44,361 nt of DNA. Origin: Flemingiibacterium sp045636265 (GTDB lineage Bacteria; Bacillota; Clostridia; Oscillospirales; CAG-272). The notes beneath the pieces are model-generated. The model did no database searches and was not told the DNA's origin. It saw nothing but the letters and a program-made list of their open reading frames with translations. Shown piece by piece: positions 36,565-44,361 of the stretch; the stretch's first letter is position 1, and every line of letters begins with the position of its first letter. The position numbers and the translations under genes were made by a program. The stretch lies in NCBI GenBank assembly GCA_045636265.1, contig JAZTXD010000011.1:1-44361 (forward strand), read 5' to 3'.

Positions 36565-39228
36565 GTGGCAACCGAAAAGACTTTACAGTCAACCATTGAG
36601 ATCTCCGGCGTGCTCAGCCCTTCCCTGCAAGCGGCAATAGGCAAGGCCGTGGACAATCTGGCCGCAATGGCCGACGAGACGCTGGAATCTGCAGACGCGG
36701 CGACACGACTCGTCGCAGAAATGGACGCCCAAGAGGACGTCCTCAAAACGCTGAAAAAAGCCTACGCCGGCTATGTAGCAAGCGGCGAAAAAAGCAGCGA
36801 ACAGGCCGAAGAATTAAAGAAAAAAATCGAAGACGTATCGCAAGAGCTGGAAGAAAACAAGAAGGTGCTCGAAAAAGCCGAAGAAGCCGCGAACGAGCTC
36901 GGCGACGGGCTGGACGACGCAGGAGACGACGCCGAGGAAGCCGGCGACGGCTTCACGGTGCTGAAAGGCATAGTGGCAGACCTCGCGGCTGACGCAATCA
37001 GCGCAGCGGTGGAGGGCTTCAAAGAGCTGGCCTTCGAGGGCGACACGGCTCTGGCGACATTGACAGCAAAGACCGGCGCGACCGCTGAGGAAATGGAGGA
37101 CTTCGAGGACGTCATGCACGAGGTATACAACGCCAACTACGGCGAAAACCTCGGCCAAGTCTCCGAAGTTCTCTCAACCGTCATACAAATGACGGACGAT
37201 CTCGACAACGCGTCGCTCGCAAAAGTAACCAAGAACGCAATCGCACTGGAGGACGTTTTCGGCTTCGGAACAATTGAGAGCCTAAGGGCAGCAAACAGTC
37301 TTATGGACCAGTTCGGAATAACGTCGGACGAGGCCTTCAACCTCATAGTGCAGGGCGCGCAGAATGGGCTCAACCAGAACGACGACCTGCTCGACATAGT
37401 AAACGAGTACGCGGTGCAATTTAAGAGCGCCGGGTATTCAGCCGACCAGATGTTTAATATGCTCAAAAACGGCGCAGACGCCGGAACATGGAGCGTTGAC
37501 AAGCTGGGCGACGCAATGAAAGAGTATAATATCAGAATGAGCGACGGCACAGCGTCCGAGTCGCTTATGGAAAATTACAAAGCCCTCGGCATGACAAAAA
37601 AAGAGGCAAAAAATCTCGCCAAGTCGTTCGGAGTAGGCGGCGAAGCAGGATCCGCAGCAATGAAGTCCACGCTTGACGCAATCCTCGCCGTTGAGGACGA
37701 GAACAAGAGGTACCAGCTCGGCGTCGAAATGTTCGGCACCATGTGGGAAGATCTCGGCGAGGACGCCCTGTCGGCTCTGCTTAACACGGAAGGCGCAATC
37801 ACCAGCGCCAACGACGCCATGGGCCAAGTGGACGCTGCGGCATACGACACACTGGAGAGCTCTCTCTCTCAGCTCGGCCGAACAATCAAGTCGGAAGTGG
37901 TGCAGCCTTTTGTTGGAAAGTTCACCCCGGCAATGAAAGACGCCGTGAACTTTGTAAACACAAACGTAGCGCCGGCCGTTGACTGGGCTCTTGATAATCT
38001 CCCGACACTCGGCATAGCTCTGGGCGGCATTGGTGCCGCTATCGTAGCGTTTAAATGGGGCTCTATTGTCGGAGGCGCAAAAAAGGCAATTACTGCTTTT
38101 AAAACTTTTGGCGCAACACTTGCAGCGAACCCGATCGGCTTAATAATAATCGGCATAACCGCCCTCGTGGTCGCCTTCAAATACTTGTGGGACAACTGCG
38201 AGAGCTTCCGGAACTTCTGGATCAAGCTCTGGGACAAGATCAAGGAAGGCGTAAGCATAGCCGTTGACTGGATCGGGGACTGCTGGAAAAAAATCAAGGC
38301 ATTTTTCGCCGGCGACAGTCCTATCGCGAAACACTTCCAAATGGCATGGGATAACATCAAAATTGTGTGGGACATTGCTGTCTCGTACTTCAAAATGTTA
38401 TGGGATAATATAAAGCTCATTTTCTCGGCCGTGAAGTCCGTCCTGAGTGGCGACTTCGCCGGAGCGTGGGAAGCGATCAAGGGCATTTTCGCAAATTACG
38501 GCGAATTTTTCTCAGGCGTCTGGGAAGGTATAAAGCGGATTTTCGGCAACGTGGCGACATTCTTCGGCGATATATTCAGCACCGCATGGGAAAAGGTCAA
38601 GGGCGTTTTCTCAGCTGGCGGCGAAGTATTCGGCAGCATAAAAGACGGCATCGTCGAGACCTTCAAAACCGTGGTAAACGCGCTTATAAAGGGAATTAAC
38701 AAAGTCGTCTCCGTCCCGCTTGAAGGGCTGAACGGAATCCTCGACAAAATAAGCGGCTTATCCATTGCAGGCGTTGAACCCTTCAGCTGGCTGACGTGGC
38801 GCGCTCCCCTTCCGGAGATCCCGCTTCTTGCAGCCGGTGGCTTTACCGACGGCGTATCAATCGCCGGAGAAGCCGGAACCGAGGCTGTTATTTCTTTTGA
38901 TCCCGCATACCGTGACAAAAATATCGGCATATGGGAAAGAGCCGGACAGCTGCTCGGAGCTATCGGCAGTGAGAACGAAAGCCCCGGACTCATAAGCTCA
39001 GCGGGCCGACTGCTGACGCTTGACGACTTCTCTCTCGGAAGTCTTGCAAACAATAACGATATTGTTATTTACTACGACTTCTCCGGCTTCACGTGGAGCC
39101 CTCACATCGAGGCCAACGGCTCCGACGAGGGCGACGACCTCATGGCGCGACTCAAAGCGCACGAGGCCGAGTTCTTCGATTGGCTGGAGGAATTTATCAA
39201 AGCAAGGGAGGCGGCGTGCTATGCGTAG
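36565..39228 (+). CDS. tape measure protein
   Basis: The 887-residue protein has a helical, acidic N-terminus (about 1-130, coiled coil), hydrophobic segments about 450-520 (IALGGIGAAIVAFKWGSIVG) and a Trp-rich repeated stretch near 530-690 (AWDNIKIVWDIAV, LWDNIKLIFSAVK, VWEGIKRIFGNVA, AWEKVKGVFSAGG), typical of tape measure proteins that set tail length and enter the host membrane. It starts at GTG 36565 behind AAGGAGGTGAGGTC. Its 3' end overlaps gpX by 8 bases. Confidence 0.95.
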   Translation: MATEKTLQSTIEISGVLSPSLQAAIGKAVDNLAAMADETLESADAATRLVAEMDAQEDVLKTLKKAYAGYVASGEKSSEQAEELKKKIEDVSQELEENKKVLEKAEEAANELGDGLDDAGDDAEEAGDGFTVLKGIVADLAADAISAAVEGFKELAFEGDTALATLTAKTGATAEEMEDFEDVMHEVYNANYGENLGQVSEVLSTVIQMTDDLDNASLAKVTKNAIALEDVFGFGTIESLRAANSLMDQFGITSDEAFNLIVQGAQNGLNQNDDLLDIVNEYAVQFKSAGYSADQMFNMLKNGADAGTWSVDKLGDAMKEYNIRMSDGTASESLMENYKALGMTKKEAKNLAKSFGVGGEAGSAAMKSTLDAILAVEDENKRYQLGVEMFGTMWEDLGEDALSALLNTEGAITSANDAMGQVDAAAYDTLESSLSQLGRTIKSEVVQPFVGKFTPAMKDAVNFVNTNVAPAVDWALDNLPTLGIALGGIGAAIVAFKWGSIVGGAKKAITAFKTFGATLAANPIGLIIIGITALVVAFKYLWDNCESFRNFWIKLWDKIKEGVSIAVDWIGDCWKKIKAFFAGDSPIAKHFQMAWDNIKIVWDIAVSYFKMLWDNIKLIFSAVKSVLSGDFAGAWEAIKGIFANYGEFFSGVWEGIKRIFGNVATFFGDIFSTAWEKVKGVFSAGGEVFGSIKDGIVETFKTVVNALIKGINKVVSVPLEGLNGILDKISGLSIAGVEPFSWLTWRAPLPEIPLLAAGGFTDGVSIAGEAGTEAVISFDPAYRDKNIGIWERAGQLLGAIGSENESPGLISSAGRLLTLDDFSLGSLANNNDIVIYYDFSGFTWSPHIEANGSDEGDDLMARLKAHEAEFFDWLEEFIKAREAACYA

Positions 39229-39469
39229 AGTAACAGGCTATAAAGCATATACCACGCGAGAGGGCGACACCTTCGACGCGCTGGCTCTTGAAATGTACGG
39301 CGAGGAAACCCTCGCCCACTACATTATAGAATTTAACCCCGACTACGCGGACGTGCTTATCTTCGAGGCGAACGTGGCGCTCAGGCTGCCTATCGTCGAG
39401 AACGTGGAGACGCCGGCCACACTGCCGCCGTGGCGTAGGGGTGAGGAAAGCGACGAGGACAGCGCTTGA
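39221..39469 (+). CDS. tail protein X-like LysM protein
   Basis: The 82-residue protein has a LysM-like pattern (YTTREGDTFDALALEMYGEE, then FNPDYADVLIFEANVALRLP split by one residue) as in P2 gpX, which lies at the tube-baseplate junction. ATG 39221 lies within the tape measure end. The upstream open frame from 39020 is inside that gene and not coding. It precedes the hub gene as in P2. Confidence 0.9.
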   Translation: MRRVTGYKAYTTREGDTFDALALEMYGEETLAHYIIEFNPDYADVLIFEANVALRLPIVENVETPATLPPWRRGEESDEDSA

Positions 39470-40386
39470 AGTTCTTTTATAATGGGACGGACATATACAA
39501 CGACGTGTCGGTGAATTACTGCGTGCATGAGATGTTCGCAGAGAAGCAGGCCGACACGCTCGTGATCCGTTTCAACGATCCGAAGGGCGTCTGGAGCAAG
39601 TGGAACCCGGCAGACGGTGACGTGGTACGCTTCCAAGAGGGAGCAGGCGACACCGGGAAAATGTTCATACACTCCATGAGGCCCGAAAATGGGCTTTTTA
39701 CGATCCGCGCCATGTCAATGCCTAAAAGCGGGATCACAAAGAAGTCGAAAAGCTGGGAAGGCGTGCGCTATTTGCAGCTGGGGCAAGAAATCGCCGCGGC
39801 TCATGGCCTCACCTTCCAGAGCTACGGCTGCAAGGATCAGGTGTACCCGTATTTGATACAAGACAACGAGACGGACTTCGCGTTCTTCGCTCGGCTCTCC
39901 ATGCTGGAGGGCTGTCAAATGCTCATATATGACGGCAAGCTGCTGGCATACAGTGAGCAATTCATCGAAGGACAGACGCCTGCGGGCACTCTGGAAGTAA
40001 ACGAAGGCGGCGTTTTCACCTACCACGACAACCGGGCGGCATGCTATGGATCCTGCGAAGTGTCCAGCGGCAGCTTCACCGGAAAATTCACGGCACCGGG
40101 CGCGACAAGCTCAGCCGTATTACGGCCGGAGAAGCCTCTCCCGGTAACAAGCAACGCAGAGGCGGCACGCTTCGCCAAGGGCCTGCTCCGGAACGTCAAC
40201 AAATACGGCCACACGGGGCAGTTCTCGAAGTCGTTCCTCGCCGGTTATGCGGCGGCAAGCCTGCTGAAGCTCCAAACCGCAAAAGCCAGCGCGTGGGACG
40301 GCACCGTTTTCGTGTACAAAGCCCGCCACGACTATGTGGCGAACAAATCAACCCTATACTTTAGGGACTTACTGGAGGGGTACTAA
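39466..40386 (+). CDS. baseplate hub protein, gpD late-control family
   Basis: The 306-residue protein matches the phage late control D / baseplate hub family: VIRFNDPKGVWSKW, GLFTIRAMSMP, QEIAAAHGLTFQ, and NETDFAFFARLSMLEGCQML, the last being highly typical. It makes the trimeric hub on which the spike sits. It starts at TTG 39466, overlapping the gpX TGA as TTGA. Its stop overlaps the spike gene start region. Confidence 0.92.
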   Translation: MKFFYNGTDIYNDVSVNYCVHEMFAEKQADTLVIRFNDPKGVWSKWNPADGDVVRFQEGAGDTGKMFIHSMRPENGLFTIRAMSMPKSGITKKSKSWEGVRYLQLGQEIAAAHGLTFQSYGCKDQVYPYLIQDNETDFAFFARLSMLEGCQMLIYDGKLLAYSEQFIEGQTPAGTLEVNEGGVFTYHDNRAACYGSCEVSSGSFTGKFTAPGATSSAVLRPEKPLPVTSNAEAARFAKGLLRNVNKYGHTGQFSKSFLAGYAAASLLKLQTAKASAWDGTVFVYKARHDYVANKSTLYFRDLLEGY

Positions 40387-40715
40387 TGGGACAGATTAAC
40401 AAAGGCAAGATCGCCAGCGTGGACGGAAACACCGCCCGCGTGATCCCCTCCGCTGCTCTCGCGCGTCCTACGGCAAAAATTACAATCCCGTGGCACCTCA
40501 GAGGGGACACCGGGCAGCTCAAGAAGGGCACGGAAGTGGTTTATGTGGAGTTTGAGGACTCCACCGGGCTGTTGCTGGGCCGAGCTGACGGCGAGTGGGG
40601 CGCCTTCCTGCCGAACCTTAAAACAGACGACGTCACGGCGGGAAATATAAGCCTTAAAAATCATAAACACGGAGGCGTGGAGACTGGCAGCGGATCCACA
40701 TCAACACCGAAGTAA
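40386..40715 (+). CDS. baseplate spike protein, gpV-like OB-fold
   Basis: The 109-residue protein has an N-terminal OB-fold (ARVIPSAALARPTAKITIPW, about 18-37) and ends with a short repeat and LKNHKHGGVETGSGS. The HxH pair matches the iron-binding tip of P2 gpV-type membrane-piercing spikes. It is shorter than gpV and lacks a long beta-helix. GGAGGGGTACTA precedes the ATG. Confidence 0.88.
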   Translation: MGQINKGKIASVDGNTARVIPSAALARPTAKITIPWHLRGDTGQLKKGTEVVYVEFEDSTGLLLGRADGEWGAFLPNLKTDDVTAGNISLKNHKHGGVETGSGSTSTPK

Positions 40716-40730
40716 GGAGTGAATTTTTAA

Positions 40731-42833
40731 ATGAGCTATAAAAAGAAAACATGGGAAACCGACGAAGAAATAACCGCGAGCAAGCTCAACCGAATGGAAA
40801 ACGGAATCGCGGCCGCGGTCAATGTGCAGCCGAACTCTCTTGCAATTGAAGGCCCGGACATAGACGACTTCGACGTTATAAAGACGCTTTTTAACAATTA
40901 CAGCGTCGCCTTTTATTCGGCGAACGGGTACGGGCACGCACCTTTTGAGTACGGCCTCATAATCACGCACGACAACCCCGGCAGCGCATTCCTTGACGGC
41001 CCGGAATATGAGCAGGTCGGCTTCTCTCTCACAGGAGCCACAAAGGGCAGAATTTACGCCCGCACAGTACGCTATAACGACAAGTCCGGGGAATACGAGC
41101 CCGCAGCAGACCACTGGAGCGAAACAGCCCACGCCATGGACTACAAAGGCGAGGTCGAAACGCTTCCCGGCGCTGCACAATTCGGCGACGTTTACATGGT
41201 AAACCAAGAGCACAACGCGCCCACCGGGAAGCTGAGCATCACCGTTGACGGAGTTCGTTCAATCACAGAGGACGGCTTCGGCACAGTCCTTGACATTGAC
41301 ACGGGCAGCGGGATATATAAATTTTTCAAATATGCGTACAAGGGATTGTACGGCCAAACCTCGGACGGCTCCACGTTCTCGTCATATCTGCAAAAATATA
41401 CAACCGTTTACACGATCCCGTGGATAATCACAACAAGCTACGGCACAGAGGGCGACGACATTCTGCTCTCCGATACTACGGAGAACGTCGCGCCGTATCT
41501 TATCAACGGCACCGTGTTGACCTGCTGGGCCGACGACATGGCGGCGATCCCCGACGAGCTCAAGCCCTATCTGATTTACAGAACATATGCGGCCGGCTCC
41601 TATTTCTTGTGGGACGGCAGCGCGTGGCGTGTTCTGGCTGAGGCTTTTCCTGCTTCGGCTGCTATTCCGCGTCTTATCACGACGGCAGGAACAGGCAAAG
41701 ACTACACCGCCACACTGGAAGGGTACACCAGATACGCGCCCGGCGACACTTTCGTGGTACTTCCGCACACAAACTCGACAAACACCGCGCCGACTCTCAA
41801 CATTAACGGCCTCGGTGCTAAAACGATAAAGAGAAAAAGCGGAACAGGCACTACAGCAGCGCTCAGCATTGCCTCGGCGTTGAAGTATAACACCCCTTTT
41901 ATGGCGGTATATAACGGCACCGAGTTCGTTATGCAGGACGCCCAGCCCTACGGCGGCGAGGACTTCGCCTCGGCTGTCGCTATATCCAAAGGCGGCACCG
42001 GCAGGGGCTCTTGGGCGGCGAACAGGCTCCCCTATCTGGCGAGCGCGACGAACTTCCAGCAGCTGCCGTTTCCGACCACAAAGAGCTTCCTCGCACAAGA
42101 AGCCAGCGGCGCGCCGTTCTGGGTGGCCGAATCGGAACTGGGCGGGGGTGGTTCTTCCAGTGGTCTAAAAAAAGTCGGTTATACTTCCGACTGCGATTAT
42201 ATTATCGCTTCCGAATCCTCGGCTCTTTCGGTGCTTCAAACGGTAGTCAACGAAGCAACGGCTGGTGATACTATTCTTGTTATGCCGGGAGCATATTCGG
42301 GAAACGGCATTTTGAATATTGCTAAAAGTTTGCATTTTGTTGGTATCGGAAGCCCCAGATTTTGCGGCGGGATAACGCTTTCTATACGTGACATTTCCAT
42401 ACCTTCAAATGACGGTTACAGCTGGGTGAGTAAAGTCGAGACGGTTGTTTCCTTTGACAACTTTATTTTTGAGTGCTCAGTAAATTGTAGTTATACATGG
42501 CTGAAACCTGACGGGGACGAGACGCAGGGCTGGTCTCCGAGCCAGCTTCACGCAACAAATTGCAAATTTAGCGGTTCGTCAATTTACAATCTTTTAGGAG
42601 TGTTCCGCTGGTGTAATTTCGATAATGATATTCTATACATTGAGGGGTGCCCCGAACGAGGAATGACTGCTTTTAGTGTTTACAATAGCGAGATGTCGTG
42701 CCGCCTTGAGTCCGACGAAGGTTACGGGGGCGGGAATTTTTACGACACTGTATTTTATGGTGTAACTACAAGCAGTCTTCCTAACGCTTCATACAATAAT
42801 TGCTACCAGCGTTCGCTGGGAGATGTAATTTAA
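40731..42833 (+). CDS. tail fibre with beta-helical C-terminal domain
   Basis: The 700-residue protein opens with a baseplate-attachment segment (ITASKLNRMENGI), then a long beta-rich shaft including NTAPTLNINGLGAKTI, a motif common in phage fibres, and AISKGGTGRGSW. After GGGGSSSG (about 478) the remaining 220 residues look like a pectin-lyase-type parallel beta-helix (GDTILVMPGAYSGNGILNI). That DNA, from about 42150, is more A/T-rich than the front part, which suggests domain exchange at the glycine linker. It recognises the host surface. Confidence 0.88.
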   Translation: MSYKKKTWETDEEITASKLNRMENGIAAAVNVQPNSLAIEGPDIDDFDVIKTLFNNYSVAFYSANGYGHAPFEYGLIITHDNPGSAFLDGPEYEQVGFSLTGATKGRIYARTVRYNDKSGEYEPAADHWSETAHAMDYKGEVETLPGAAQFGDVYMVNQEHNAPTGKLSITVDGVRSITEDGFGTVLDIDTGSGIYKFFKYAYKGLYGQTSDGSTFSSYLQKYTTVYTIPWIITTSYGTEGDDILLSDTTENVAPYLINGTVLTCWADDMAAIPDELKPYLIYRTYAAGSYFLWDGSAWRVLAEAFPASAAIPRLITTAGTGKDYTATLEGYTRYAPGDTFVVLPHTNSTNTAPTLNINGLGAKTIKRKSGTGTTAALSIASALKYNTPFMAVYNGTEFVMQDAQPYGGEDFASAVAISKGGTGRGSWAANRLPYLASATNFQQLPFPTTKSFLAQEASGAPFWVAESELGGGGSSSGLKKVGYTSDCDYIIASESSALSVLQTVVNEATAGDTILVMPGAYSGNGILNIAKSLHFVGIGSPRFCGGITLSIRDISIPSNDGYSWVSKVETVVSFDNFIFECSVNCSYTWLKPDGDETQGWSPSQLHATNCKFSGSSIYNLLGVFRWCNFDNDILYIEGCPERGMTAFSVYNSEMSCRLESDEGYGGGNFYDTVFYGVTTSSLPNASYNNCYQRSLGDVI

Positions 42834-42844
42834 GGAGGTAAAAA

Positions 42845-43183
42845 ATGAAACTTAAAACACCGACACACGACATCAAAATAAACAGCTTTACCGGGAACGA
42901 TGCCCTTACAATATACGCTCCCATTAACGCCAATCTCGGAGAGCTGCGCGCTGCGGTGCAGGGCTCGACAGAACTGTCATTTTACACCGTAAGCAAGAAA
43001 ACCGGAGAGGAAAAGCTCTCCGCAATAATAACGGGCGAGTTCGTCCTTGACTCGGTATCTGTCAATAACGACCATATAAAAATCGCATTCAAGAAGACCG
43101 ACTCTGAGCTCGCGAAGCTCGCGGCTTCCTTGACAGATCTGGAGCTCGCGCTTTGTGAAATTTACGAGAATATGGAGGTGTAA
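42845..43183 (+). CDS. 112-aa tail-region protein
   Basis: A 112-residue protein with a beta-rich body (THDIKINSFTGNDALTIYA, KLSAIITGEFVLDSVSV) and a helical end (LAASLTDLELALCEIYENM). It comes directly after the fibre gene behind AAGGAGGTAAAAA. It could be a fibre chaperone or accessory. No family is recognised. Confidence 0.7.
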   Translation: MKLKTPTHDIKINSFTGNDALTIYAPINANLGELRAAVQGSTELSFYTVSKKTGEEKLSAIITGEFVLDSVSVNNDHIKIAFKKTDSELAKLAASLTDLELALCEIYENMEV

Positions 43184-43185
43184 AC

Positions 43186-43290
43186 ATGGCTAAGATTTAC
43201 GCAAACCTTATCAAGAAGGGCCTCAAGACAATTGACTCCGTTCCCGATAATTTAAAAGCACAGGTGCAGCAGCTGCTCGGCGCTGAGTAA
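43186..43290 (+). CDS. 34-aa CD1375-like small protein
   Basis: A 34-residue product (MAKIYANLIKKGLKTIDSVP, then LKAQVQQLL) matching the short CD1375-type proteins that occur beside tail fibre genes in clostridial phages. GGAGGTGTAAAC precedes the ATG. The role is unknown. It is missed by most length cut-offs, but family memory and ribosome site support it. Confidence 0.8.
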   Translation: MAKIYANLIKKGLKTIDSVPDNLKAQVQQLLGAE

Positions 43291-43315
43291 TCGCAAAAGG
43301 TAAAGGAGTGATCTC

Positions 43316-43999
43316 ATGGCAATAATGGCCGAATGGGGCCCGAAAAAATGGGAAGTCACCGACAAAAAAGTCCTGCCGCTTCAAGGGCTGAGCTTTTCCT
43401 ACGCGCAAGTGGCCGACAACAACTCCGCTACCGAGGAAAAGAAGCCCACCAACATGCGCGGCGTTGAGCTCTTTCCTCTCACGTTCACCACGACACTGCA
43501 CTCCGGGGCGGGCGTAGACGTCCGGGCCGAGATCGAGAGCTGGCAGAAGCTCGTAACACAAGTAAATTATTTTTATCTCAACGACGAGCTGCTGGGCCCG
43601 AAGCTCCAGCTTCGCAAGGTAGGCGTGACCGTTGATCAGCTCGACGACTTCGGCCGCATGAGAGTGGCGACTCTCTCGCTGGAGTTCAAAGAATACGACG
43701 AGGACACCACCAGCGTGAAGGTTGACACGTCAGCCTTGAAAGTGAAGCCGAGCGCCGGGGAGAAATCCCAGAAAAAAACAACAAATACAGCCGTAGAACA
43801 GGCTAAAACATCGAGCATTAAGGTGGGCGACTATGTGAAACCCACCGGCACAAAATACGCAAGCGGCGGGACGATCCCCGACTGGGTAAAGCAGCGCAGC
43901 CACAAGGTGAGCCAGATCAAGGCGAGCCAGAACAAAGTGCTGCTCGGCTCCCCGGACGGGATCAACAGCTGGGTGTATTTGAGCGAAGTCACGCTGTAA
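43316..43999 (+). CDS. gpU-like baseplate/tail protein with SH3-like C-terminus
   Basis: The 227-residue protein has a front domain (about 1-140: WGPKKWEVTDKKVLPLQGLS, then LFPLTFTTTLHSGAGVD and DFGRMRVATLSLEFKEY) like the P2 gpU family. A linker and a C-terminal SH3-like domain follow (IKVGDYVKPTGTKYASGG to the end) of the type seen on phage lysins and wall-binding proteins. The second domain suggests contact with peptidoglycan at injection. AAAGGAGTGATCTC precedes the ATG. Confidence 0.8.
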   Translation: MAIMAEWGPKKWEVTDKKVLPLQGLSFSYAQVADNNSATEEKKPTNMRGVELFPLTFTTTLHSGAGVDVRAEIESWQKLVTQVNYFYLNDELLGPKLQLRKVGVTVDQLDDFGRMRVATLSLEFKEYDEDTTSVKVDTSALKVKPSAGEKSQKKTTNTAVEQAKTSSIKVGDYVKPTGTKYASGGTIPDWVKQRSHKVSQIKASQNKVLLGSPDGINSWVYLSEVTL

Positions 44000-44011
44000 A
44001 GGAGTGAGGAC

Positions 44012-44290
44012 ATGAAAGCACACGGAAACGGAACCCCGGAGACATGCGCCTCCAACCTTCTGCGCATAGTACGCGGCGAGGTGCCATACGACCGAGTGAG
44101 AGGCCGAGACGCCTCTCTGATAGATCAGCCGAATGCTACAAAGAAGGCAGTCGCTGACGTTCGGTGGCTTCTGGAAAAATACGAGCCCCGCGTGGAAATC
44201 GAGAGCAAAAACTCGACGCCGGAAGCGGCCCGCGCCGGTGACTTTGCCGCGCTTTTGAACATCAAACGAAAGGAGGAAAAGGAAGAATGA
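44012..44290 (+). CDS. baseplate wedge protein, gp25/W-like
   Basis: The 92-residue protein fits the gp25/W family by its NLLRIVRGEVPYDRVRG start, VADVRWLLEKYEPRVEIES centre and its place before J. It starts behind AAAGGAGTGAGGAC. The last 70 bases are duplicated at the window start because the genome is circular. Confidence 0.86.
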   Translation: MKAHGNGTPETCASNLLRIVRGEVPYDRVRGRDASLIDQPNATKKAVADVRWLLEKYEPRVEIESKNSTPEAARAGDFAALLNIKRKEEKEE

Positions 44291-44361
44291 GCGACAGATT
44301 TATAGAAACAGACGCCCAAAAAGTCTACGACATAGTGCTGGAAGAACTGGAGAACGGAGCC
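44221..44361. repeat. 141-bp terminal overlap, right copy
   Basis: This segment is identical to 1-141 and closes the circle. Confidence 0.93.
44287..44361 (+). CDS. baseplate J-like, 5' fragment (duplicate copy)
   Basis: These bases encode the first 25 residues of the J gene that is complete at 67-1407. It is cut by the contig end and is the result of linearising a circular genome. Confidence 0.9.
   Translation, partial: MSDRFIETDAQKVYDIVLEELENGA

Overview
The window is a complete temperate tailed-phage genome assembled as a circle. The first 141 bases are repeated exactly at the end (1-141 = 44221-44361), so the unique genome is 44,220 bp. Strong AAGGAGG ribosome binding sites, TTGACA/TATAAT promoters, a large serine integrase, a RecU-like resolvase, an ArpU-like regulator, and SleB/CHAP hydrolases point to a host in the Firmicutes, most likely a gut Clostridia lineage. 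I cannot name the host more closely. The particle should be a myovirus: a lambda-type head (Nu1, gpA, portal, ClpP-type protease with nested scaffold, gpD, gpE) joined to a P2-like contractile tail (sheath, tube, frameshifted chaperone, tape measure, gpX, gpD hub, spike, gp25/W, J, I).

Layout. 1-5638: end of the baseplate genes, a DGR-target-like receptor protein, two membrane proteins, the CHAP endolysin and an LLH-type holin, closed by a terminator. 5704-9650: lysogeny region, with integrase, TM2 protein and two repressors on the minus strand, then a divergent cro-like gene. Two separate families of palindromic operators can be read there. 9704-22105: early genes, including zinc proteins, a membrane SleB hydrolase, SSB, a replication organiser with internal iterons, a G39P-like helicase loader, a circularly permuted DNMT3-like cytosine methyltransferase, a MazF-like gene broken by one UGA, a radical SAM enzyme, a RecU-like nuclease, a run of tiny zinc and membrane proteins, a ParB-methyltransferase fusion and an ArpU/sigma-like late regulator.

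22106-25000 is the most unusual stretch. It holds two diverged copies of a promoter-like module, small ORFs separated by hairpins that share one loop sequence, a hydrophobic peptide gene faced by a perfect antisense promoter (type I toxin-antitoxin-like), a membrane peptide/HTH pair, tRNA-Leu and tRNA-Gln, a displaced minor tail gene and a cos-like region with helically phased repeats.

25001-36560: packaging, head, sheath, tube and tail chaperone genes, with a structured RNA ending in a terminator directly before the portal gene. 36565-44290: tape measure, hub, spike, tail fibre and baseplate, running across the contig ends into the J gene at position 67.

How it works together: the two repressors and the cro-like protein set lysogeny. 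SSB, the organiser and the loader recruit host replication proteins, since no phage polymerase or helicase is present. ArpU probably switches on transcription from the duplicated modules and the late operon. Holin and endolysin release particles.
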